DNA from: Liopterus haemorrhoidalis
Lineage: Eukaryota; Arthropoda; Insecta; Coleoptera; Dytiscidae
DNA length: 64,000 bases
Direction: 5' to 3'
NCBI GenBank assembly: GCA_963971575.1
Contig: OZ020616.1
Span: 41,506,250 to 41,570,249, forward strand
The notes under the pieces were generated by a model that was given only the letters and a program-made list of their open reading frames with translations, was not told the DNA's origin and did not search any database. A program made the position numbers and the translations under genes. Shown here piece after piece: positions 56,977 to 64,000 of this stretch (position 1 is its first letter; each line of letters opens with the position of its first letter).

Positions 56977-57976
56977 AGGCTCATTTACATTTAGATACTA
57001 GTATGAGGACTTGTATCAGATACAAGTATGAGCTCATACAAGTATGATCATACAAGTATGATCATACAAGTCAACATACACATGTCAATATACAAGTCTA
57101 AAATCATGTCATTTTTGTGCTCTGTTTACATTTGCATACACGCATACACTCGCAAAAAATGTCTAATGATGACGAGGAGAAATTTTTGTATTTAAGTACA
57201 TGTGCATTACTTCTGTCAAAATCACGAAAAAGAAAGCGTAGATGGTGGCAGCGATATTTTTTATCTCGACGAGAAACCCATGCGTCCTACTCAATGTTGA
57301 TTAATGAACTGACTTTAGAAGATGGTTCATGCTTTAGAAATTATGTGAGAATGAGTGTCGCTGATTTTCGAACTCACGTTGGTGGCTCCATTAATTACTA
57401 AAAGTGATACAAGATTTCGAGAAGCTATATCACCTGCAGATCAACTGGCTGTTACATTGCGGTTCTTGGCAACTGGTGACTCATTTGCATCACTGATGTA
57501 CGCACCTAGAATTTCTACTTTAGATAGCTCTCGACTATACTGACTATGTTGTGCCATTTAGTCTATACATCTTTAGCCATGAAACTCAGAAATGTTATCA
57601 TAATTATCTTTTCTTTTGTTAAAATCTTTGTACTCTTTCGACTTTACATCCCAGATATTACTGGCTATGATTTTCCCAATTAATAACAGAGTTTTATCCT
57701 TATTCCACACATACATATTTAAAAAAAAAAACTATTGAAAATAATCAAATGTGACATATCTTTTAAAACATAACTAACTTTCCACCAGGTTGTCAGCTCA
57801 TACAAGTCAAGTATATGGAAAAGTCTGCTCATACAGAAAGTATGAGCAAATGTCAATGGATTTGACAAATTATACAAATTGTATGAGCTCATGTATAAGG
57901 TGATGTATCGCGACAAGTCAATTTGACTTGTATCTCATAGAAGTCCTCATACTTGTATCTAAATGTAAATGAGCCT
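56977..57976 (+). mobile_element. PIF/Harbinger element, 1.0 kb, deleted
   Basis: AGGCTCATTTACATTTAGAT at the left and its exact inverse at the right, arms about 50 bp, with TTA on both sides (56974-56976, 57977-57979). It carries an N-terminal transposase fragment. Confidence 0.9.
57159..57543 (+). pseudogene. Harbinger transposase N-terminal fragment
   Basis: From the ATG at 57159 (CAAAAAATG): MSNDDEEKFLYLSTC, KRKRRWWQRYFLSRRETHA, LINELTLEDGSCFRNYVRMS, then a frameshift near 57370 into APLITKSDTRFREAISPADQ and LRFLATGDSFASLMY. RRWW...FRNY.RM and AI.P...L..TLRFLATGDS are the standard PIF/Harbinger N-terminal blocks that precede the DDE core. The catalytic domain is deleted. Confidence 0.9.
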
Positions 57977-58249
57977 TTAACGTTTAATTGAAGATGTTGA
58001 TCATTTTGTTCGGCAAAAGCCAACTTCAAATATTACAAAATTAGCTCGTGACAACTTAAGAACTTTAATATTTCATTTGGTTCCGCTTAAAGGTTTGGAA
58101 TAGCCTATACCTCGTTGGTGTTTTTGACGATTCGTTGAACACACGATTTAAAAAATATATGTATAATAATACTATCATTACTTATTTGACATCTTATATA
58201 GTACACATGTACATACAGTAAAGTTTCCCTATAAATAAATCTGTATTTA

Positions 58250-58657
58250 TTACATTTCTGTAGTTTCTCTCCTTTCCACAATCTCTGCAAGTATTTCTGT
58301 AACTGTCACTTCATCTTTTAATTCTGTACTATTCTGATCTTCTTTCTTGTCAGTTACAGTAGTAACTGTTTGAGTTTCATCTTTTTCGTGTTTAACAGTT
58401 AACGGCGCAAACGTATTTACATAGTCTGCTGGTTTATCTTTAGTTTTATTTTGAATAATTTCCATACTACTCCAAAATTTCCCGTTTGGAGCGAAAATAT
58501 AGGTTCTTCTTGTTTCATCAATGGTTTCATCTTCCTTTCGAATACGTAGACCTATTCCTGGATATCTTCCGTTTAATATTTGCCACGAAGTGTGTTCACC
58601 AATTGTGAGACAGGTCATTGCACTCAAAATGACCAGAACAAAGATGACTTTTGTCAT
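58250..58657 (-). CDS. Small secreted protein of unknown function
   Basis: I do not recognise this protein. The 135-residue minus-strand frame starts MTKVIFVLVILSAMTCLTIG, a clear signal peptide with cleavage likely near residue 20, followed by a compact region EHTSWQILNGRYPGIGLRIR...RRTYIFAPNGKFWSS, then a Thr/Glu/Lys-rich acidic tail. A good splice acceptor (TTTTTATTTTTAG|GAGC) lies 21 bases upstream of the ATG, and a donor (AAATAG|GTATGT) at 58773 closes a 95-bp intron, so there is probably a 5'UTR exon ending at 58774. The stop TAA at 58250 overlaps an AATAAA. Intact frame, splice sites and signal peptide make it the best host gene in the window. Its Glu/Thr/Lys-rich tail recalls the gene at 50013, also on the minus strand, but I see no clear sequence homology. 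Confidence 0.7.
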   Translation of the reverse strand: MTKVIFVLVILSAMTCLTIGEHTSWQILNGRYPGIGLRIRKEDETIDETRRTYIFAPNGKFWSSMEIIQNKTKDKPADYVNTFAPLTVKHEKDETQTVTTVTDKKEDQNSTELKDEVTVTEILAEIVERRETTEM

Positions 58658-58678
58658 TACAGTAATAATTTTTTGCTC

Positions 58679-58773
58679 CTAAAAATAAAAATGACAGCTA
58701 AAACATCAATCACAATATTATCTGCAAAACATAGAAGTCGTTATTTATTTATTAAAATATAATTAAAACATAC
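58679..58773 (-). other. Probable 5'UTR intron of the secreted-protein gene
   Basis: GT...AG boundaries on the minus strand (GTATGT at 58773, TTTTTAG at 58679), 95 bp, a typical small insect intron size, immediately upstream of the start codon. Confidence 0.5.
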
Positions 58774-58938
58774 CTATTTCTTGACAATTTTGTGTAATTT
58801 TTTATTTAGTTTTTATATTTTTTCAACTCAATTTTATATTTCAATACTTACTGAAATAAATGCAAGTTGGTAACATTGATATTGTTCCAGAGCTTACTGA
58901 TGTAATACATGTAAAATATTATTTTTAATAAATAATAT

Positions 58939-59485
58939 TGTCACGTGGGTGGTTTGATTGAGACACAACTCCTGGTTTCAACATAACAAATTTATTAAAT
59001 ATGTATATCATATTTACAAAATAATGTTTGAATTGGTCTATGGAGTTGGGGAAGTCTTCGGTCCACCCCGTGTTGGCCAGGATCGGCTTGGACCTATCTC
59101 CGAGGCGGGGGCTACCCATCCGGGAGTCGAGGAGCCTGGAGAAGTCTTCTCCCACTCACATGGTCACTACTTGCTTGGGTTCTCTCTCGATACAAGAAGC
59201 TGGCGTCAGTGTCGTGGTCGTCACCTTCTGGACTAATACGTGCAGAGGAGTTGGCTATGTTCCACTGCCTCCATATTTTGTGACTGCCGGCCTTTTTGTA
59301 ACGAAAATTAACCCAGTTCCAATATTCATTCGTCATGACAAATATTTCCTCATTATGAAAATGCAGTTTATGCATTTCGTAATCAGGCCACGTACGTCAG
59401 AAGCTGACGAATAGTTTTTAATGAGACAGCTGACCGTCACAATGTCTAGATGTCGTAATCCTGACCTAGGATTACCTATGTGACA
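58939..59485. mobile_element. Solo LTR, copy 2
   Basis: TGTCACGTGGGTGGTTTGAT...CCTATGTGACA with ATAT on both sides (58935-58938, 59486-59489). Inverse orientation relative to 47626-48147. It starts about 80 bases beyond the presumed upstream exon of the secreted-protein gene. I see no primer-binding site or gag/pol nearby, so it is a solo LTR. Confidence 0.75.
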
Positions 59486-59582
59486 ATATAAAACGAAAAT
59501 ATCGGTTAAAGCATTTATATATAGGCCCAACTAGGCCCAGACGTAAGGCCTCAAAAGAGCCTGAATTATTATTTTTTTCTTT

Positions 59583-59700
59583 TTGACGTGAATTGAAGTG
59601 GGCTTTTGTTAAACAAAATGATCAAAAGCATCATTTAACGGTTAAAAGTTACTAGTTTTCAAAATATAGTTCCTCTTAAATCAAAGGAACAGACTCTACA
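59583..59700. mobile_element. MITE-X fragment
   Basis: AACAAAATGATCAAAAGCAT and TAAATCAAAGGAACAGACTC match one half of the family. Confidence 0.65.
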
Positions 59701-59796
59701 AATATCTCATTTCTTAAATTTTTATATCTTCCAAAAATTTTAATATGTATTGTATACCTATATATTCTATTTCTTTGAACTAAAACGAAAAGTATA

Positions 59797-59973
59797 GGCG
59801 GTTTCTTTGGTTTAAGCGGAACTAGATTTTCAAAACTAGTAACTTTTATCGATTGAAGTTTTTGCACATTTTGCTTAGGAAAAGCTTACTTCAATATATA
59901 AAAAATTAGCTAATGATAACTTAAGAAAATTTAAATTCCATTTGGTTCCGCTTAAAGATTTGGAATAGCCTAT
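59797..59973. mobile_element. MITE-X full copy
   Basis: CTTTGGTTTAAGCGGAACTA at the left and GGTTCCGCTTAAAGATTTGG at the right; about 177 bp. Confidence 0.78.
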
Positions 59974-59979
59974 AGTTTT

Positions 59980-60590
59980 TTAAAATTCATTTTATTAACA
60001 CGATTTTAACCAAAACTGTACTAAAAATCTGAAAAAACTATAGGTAATGTACAGTTAAGGACATAAAGAAATAGGAACCCTTTTTAATCTAGTGTGTATG
60101 TTTTTTCTAAAATTTATTTGTTTAAATCAGGTTTACTAATTATGACATCTGTCAAACATTAACTTGTCAATATATTGTCAACCCTGCAAAACAGGTATGC
60201 CCTCCATTAATAATTTTGTTAAGGCTAACATAATTTCTAAAGCGGAAGATGGAAATAACATTGATCAACGTTTTGGGTATAGATGCCTACTACAAAAAAA
60301 AATATTATATTCAAATTCGAATAGATAGATTTACACTAGACAGAAAACGGTGCCCTATTTTTTTATGTCCTTAACTGTACATTGATCTGAGCCGGAAACA
60401 TAAGAGAAGAATTTTTAATCAGATTGCGTTTTCTAAAATATCACAGTTTTTGTGTTTTTGCACAAAATTAATTATTTTTTTAGTTAATGGCTAAATTATG
60501 GCTAATAATGTTATGGATTTTTTATATTTGTGGCTAAGGTATTATCTGTCTCATTTTGTAATACGTAACTAACAGGTAAAGTTCATTTTT
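59980..60590 (+). mobile_element. HINE-1 diverged copy J, interrupted
   Basis: Body blocks CTAAAAATCTGAAAAAACTA, TAGGTAATGTACA and, after the insertion, GAAGAATTTTTAATCAGATT and CACAGTTTTTGTGTTTTTGC match copies A and E. Ends are missing. Confidence 0.55.
60052..60377. mobile_element. Tc1/mariner-like short element
   Basis: CAGTTAAGGACATAAAGAAA and TATGTCCTTAACTG are inverted ends with TA outside on both sides. A short frame MPSINNFVKANIISKAEDG near 60196 could be the first codons of a Tc1-type transposase, but this is too short to be sure. Confidence 0.75.
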
Positions 60591-60906
60591 TATGTTGTAT
60601 ATTGACAATACATTTATAATATTATCGTAGTATTGGTTCACACGGATACGCCAAAGTCTGTTTCCACCACAACAGTCACCAAAGTAACCAGATCTAGTTT
60701 CGTATTGCAAATTGAGACAGATTATACTATATGTTTTTTATTGAATTTAAAAATATTATAAAAATTCTTAACAGCTGAGAATCGAGTTCATATGTGTAAG
60801 GATCCTAAAGGCGCAGTGTTTACTGTTATACACCATGTTTCAACCTATTGTTTGAATTAGTTTAGTTTTTTGTTTTTTAAGTATCAAACAAGAATAAACC
60901 ATTTTT
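60591..60906. other. Spacer, nothing recognised
   Basis: No structure seen. Confidence 0.3.
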
Positions 60907-60953
60907 AGGGTTTTGTAGGTATGACCAAAAAACCCTTATACCGTCATTTTGTC

Positions 60954-61027
<74 letters not shown>

Positions 61028-61862
61028 TCGGTTAAAATTGTAGCCAAACGGCTAAACCTAGAGAGTTGAAATTTGGCATGCTTATACAACTCTTTGACCC
61101 GCACATAGGAAAAATACTAAAACATCTAAAAAACATACCCCCCTAAAAATATAAACAAATATGTGCTCATTGAAAACAAAAATATTTTTTTTAAATTCTG
61201 AGTAGGGTATCAAATGAAAGCCCTTAGTACGTGGATTAACGATCAAATTTTTATTTTTGCAAAATAAATTATTTTGAAGCGATTTTTGCCAAAATCGTGC
61301 AAAAAAAAATTTGTCCCACACCCTGTAGCCCAGATGGTTTAAACTAAAAATCTAAAAAAAATCTAAGTAATGTATATTGGTGTGAACCGAAATAGTACAA
61401 CAGGAATTTTTGATCAGATTATGTTTTCGGAAAATAACGCAGTTTTTGTGGTTTTTGGTTCACAAAGTACAAAAGTTATACCAACGTAAGAAACTCACAT
61501 GCAAGGCGTGCGATAGCTTAATGGGTTAGAGCACTGGTGAATACGCTGGAAAACGAAAGGTTTCAAGTTCGAGTACGGAGTGAATTTTATTTTTTATGTT
61601 TTTTTTTGCATTATTATTATGTTGAAATTATTTTGTCAAAATTCTAGTTATATTTTGACAAATGTTGTATTTAATTTTTAAGAGCGTAAATTTAATAACC
61701 AGTCTTATTATATGATTAAGAGACGATAAATTATTTTAAAAATATCGTTCATTTTGCCGTGATTACTACAAAGTAAAATTTGTCCTACACACTCAGCATA
61801 CCGCCTTCATTTATTATATACCTGCGAAACCCTGAAATGTGTGAATATTCACACTTCACATC
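60907..61862 (+). mobile_element. HINE-1 copy E
   Basis: Left end AGGGTTTTGTAGGTAT, a pure (GTCT)18-like tract at 60953-61027, the full body, and the right end ATACCTGCGAAACCCTG with hairpin GTGTGAATATTCACAC. tRNA-like cassette at 61505-61583. Confidence 0.8.
61505..61583 (+). other. tRNA-like cassette in HINE-1 copy E
   Basis: A-box TAGCTTAATGGGTTAGAGCA with a D-arm-like GCTT/GAGC stem, and a B-box-like AGTTCGAGTAC. ATTTTATTTTTTATG and a T10 run follow. The sequence between the boxes differs from copies A, B and D. Confidence 0.62.
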
Positions 61863-62044
61863 AATTTTTAGTAGTGAGATACTTATAAATCAAATAACGC
61901 ATTGTTAATAATGAGAAATATGTTTTTGCAGTTTGCTCAGTTGAAAAAAATTAAGCCATTTATCAAAATATTTCTCATTAATTTAATGATAATTAAAGAT
62001 AGGAAGCAAACGCAGAAATCATTTCTGGGATTTTTTAATTTAAA

Positions 62045-63112
62045 GTTTTTTTTATTTTTTATTTAAGAATATTTAACAGGTGCCTCAGCTCCAATGGCTA
62101 TCGGCTCCCGGGTACATTTGGTTTACATATATATGTTTTACATTATTATATATTACATTATTATATACCTATTACCTTATGCATTAGTGTTTAATATTTT
62201 ATTATGTAATTTATATTGGGGTGGGTTTTGGTGCAATCCTATATTTGTTTGTATATATTTATGTCTTGAAGGTATTGTATTAAGTTGGATTCTGTGTCGT
62301 GTTTGTTGCCTAGAATGTCTTTTAATGTGTTATACCCTTTTCACCCTAGATCTTTAAGACGAGTGAACTTAAAGTTCACCGATGTTTAAGATCGGTATGC
62401 TTTCTCACTTGATGTTTAAATCTCTGGTGCTGTCATCAGCAACAGTAATTTTGTCCTTAAGTTACCGTCATGAAATTACCAGTTTTGAACTGTCTGCGCA
62501 GACGCACATTTTGAATTATTATAAACAAATAAGGATATTTCATTTCATTCTACAATAAAGACACTACAATAAATAATATATTACACCTGTATTTTATTGT
62601 AGCTCTGTATTTTATTAAACACATTATTAAAATAAATAATTTGATTATAACAATAAGTATAAACTTCTTATAACGTCGATATAATACAGTATTCTTGTTT
62701 ATGATGACAGCACAAATTCAAGGAGTATTTTTTTATAATAGAAATTAAGTTGGCAATGCGGACGAAGTTTAAGACGCAGATCTCTGTCTTAAACATCGTT
62801 TGTGTTTAGACGAGGCCGTACGGTTTCACATCAGCGTTTAAAGATACATTCACTTTAACATCTGATCTTAAAGATCTAGTGTGAAAAGTGTATTAAGTAG
62901 TGAATTTTCGATGCGTTCGTTTTGGTATTCTTCGCATTGTAGAAGTATGTGATCGACAGATATTTTTGTGTTACATGTATTACACTGTGTGTATGTGTGT
63001 CCTATCCGAAGTCTTGTTAACACCACTTGCTCTCGTCTTTTACCCCTAGGATCCCAGTTGGATCCCTATGGTTTGTGTTTGGTATGGCAGCCCAACAGTC
63101 TTTCCATTTTTC
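62045..63112 (-). pseudogene. LINE C-terminal fragment, zinc-knuckle tail, interrupted
   Basis: The minus strand reads RREQVVLTRLRIGHTYTQ, CNTCNTKISVDHILLQCEEY, ERIENS, and after the inserted element LKDILGNKHDTESNLIQYLQ and a stop, then a 3'UTR and AATAAAAAATAAAAAAAA at about 62045-62062. VLTRLRIGHT...C..C...SVDHILLQC is the end of RNase-H-bearing I/Jockey-type LINE proteins. Only the tail is present. Confidence 0.78.
62335..62890. mobile_element. TA-flanked TIR element, 556 bp
   Basis: CCCTTTTCACCCTAGATCTT and its inverse at 62870-62890, TA outside on both sides, with GATGTTTAAGATC-type inner repeats. No ORF. It splits the LINE fragment above. Confidence 0.75.
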
Positions 63113-63184
63113 TTTAATTTTTCTTCTCACTAGGCTCCTTTTTAATTGATTTAAAGTTTATTGTGATGAAATATTCGCAAATTA
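63113..63184. other. Short spacer
   Basis: Nothing recognised. Confidence 0.25.
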
Positions 63185-63583
63185 TATAAATGTTTAATGC
63201 CCCCCGGTGGGAGGCAGAAGGCGAGAAATGGAAGGAAGCAAGGGGGCTGAGGTCACTTGGAAATGGGGAGGAAGGAAGGGAGATATGAAGAGGAGTGAAG
63301 AAACGGTTGGAAGGGAAGAGAATGGAATAAAATAAATAAAAGATGGGCGAGAGAACTGGAAGCAAGAAGGAAGGAGATCGGAGAGGGAAACCAGAATGAG
63401 AATAGGAAGAAAGAGAGGGACACTGGAGCAAGAAGAAATAAATGAGAAAATGTAACATATTGTAAATTAAATTGTACTGTATTGTACGTTATGTAATTTG
63501 GATTGTTTTGGTTATTTTATTTATTTTATTTCTATTTGTAATGGCTAATACCCTGAACGCCGCAAGGCCTAGGGAGAAATAAA

Positions 63584-63645
<62 letters not shown>
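63185..63645 (+). mobile_element. LINE 3' end with purine-rich C-terminus and (TA)n tail
   Basis: 63195-63460 is almost pure purine on the plus strand and would encode NAPRWEAEGEKWKEARGLRS, a charged tail, with stops. The 3'UTR has ACCCTGAACGCCGCAAGGCC and AAATAAAG, then (TA)n at 63588-63645. An ACGCCGCAAGGCCTA...AATAAA motif is typical of some insect LINE 3' ends. Confidence 0.5.
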
Positions 63646-63649
<4 letters not shown>

Positions 63650-64000
63650 AAATGTTTAAAAAAATTAAATGGAAGCTCGTAGTACATAAATAACGCATGA
63701 AAATGATAAATATCTTAGACATCCAGCATTCTGTTGGCTTCTTACACTTATTAAATACTGTGAAATGTGTGAAAATCATAAATTTTTAATAATTGAGATA
63801 TTTAATAAGATACATTATCTACCATACCTTATTCAAATAGATGGAAATATTCAGAGCTTTAGTTGCAAACAAATATTTCGTAATAATATATTTTTCTTCT
63901 TTAATATGAATATTTGCACGTTCCACAATATTAATAAAACTTACGCAAACTAGGTCTTACATAAGAATCTGAAGTATTTATGTAATTTAGCTCTGTGATT
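63646..64000. other. AT-rich region with a lone HINE-1 hairpin scrap
   Basis: ACTGTGAAATGTGTGAAAAT at about 63759 resembles the HINE-1 hairpin end. Nothing else was recognised. Confidence 0.3.

Larger units (their letters stand above)
55190..58108. mobile_element. MITE-X copy, split by nested hAT and Harbinger elements
   Basis: The left end (AGTCTGTTTCTTTGGTTTAA) lies at 55190 and the right end (GGTTCCGCTTAAAGGTTTGG) at 58080. Removing the hAT (55248-56963) and Harbinger (56977-57976) elements with one target copy each leaves about 190 bp, the normal length of the family. Confidence 0.75.

Noticed and set aside
58925..59414. Open frames of up to 128 codons over the solo LTR
   Set aside because: The same sequence is a dispersed LTR with TG...CA ends; no protein motif.
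47626..59489. The two similar LTRs as 5' and 3' LTRs of one 11-kb retroelement
   Set aside because: They are in opposite orientation and the sequence between them has no gag or pol.

Overview
The window looks like a non-coding, transposon-saturated stretch of an arthropod nuclear genome, most likely an insect. The reasons are the AT-rich base composition, insect-type mariner, piggyBac, hAT, PIF/Harbinger and LINE remnants, a very small intron, and CAAAATG-type start contexts. I cannot name the order or species from sequence alone. There is no operon-like organisation. Almost everything I can support is a mobile element, usually broken and often nested.

Layout. 0-10 kb: a piggyBac-like remnant, a mariner pseudogene, and the first copies of a rolling-circle-like family here called HINE-1 (Helentron-like non-autonomous element). 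Each has a short subterminal inverted repeat, a (GTCT)n tract near one end, and a hairpin plus T-rich flank at the other. A second such family (HINE-2) starts at 8.2 kb. 10.2-10.8 kb is a CpG-dense block that may be a promoter or first exon. 12.8-17.3 kb holds TIR elements, LINE tails and a second mariner pseudogene. 18-21 kb has two LINE fragments in opposite orientation, one with an open reverse-transcriptase frame. 21.6-25.6 kb is a nest (TCTCGAGA-rich element, then a piggyBac-like TTAA element, then HINE-3) followed by more TIR elements. 26.2-26.8 kb is a perfect (GT)306 array. 27-36 kb has MITEs and diverged HINE copies. 36.9-39.0 kb is a transposon with an unfamiliar ORF, itself interrupted by a deleted Tc1/mariner element. 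39-45.8 kb has hAT remnants, a perfect 52-bp palindrome, and more HINE-1 and HINE-2 copies. 46.5-47.5 kb is a recent R1-type LINE insertion with a 15-bp target duplication. 47.6-60 kb carries two candidate host genes on the minus strand, two solo LTRs, and a dense cluster of one short TIR family (MITE-X) with multi-level nesting. 60-64 kb has further HINE-1 copies and LINE 3' ends.

Candidate host genes. A 135-residue protein with a signal peptide (58250-58657, with a likely 95-bp 5'UTR intron), and a Lys/Glu/Thr-rich protein (50013-50865, possibly joined to a signal-peptide exon at 51379-51560). I recognise neither.

Most interesting observation. Four well-preserved HINE-1 copies (3.6, 5.2, 42.5 and 60.9 kb) share matching flanks but carry four different tRNA-like segments at the same internal position. 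Each has recognisable A-box and B-box promoter motifs and lies just upstream of a conserved T-run stretch that could end Pol III transcription. A fifth copy (35.6 kb) breaks off where the cassette should begin. This looks like a rolling-circle element with an exchangeable tRNA-like cassette site. I do not know of a described system of this kind.
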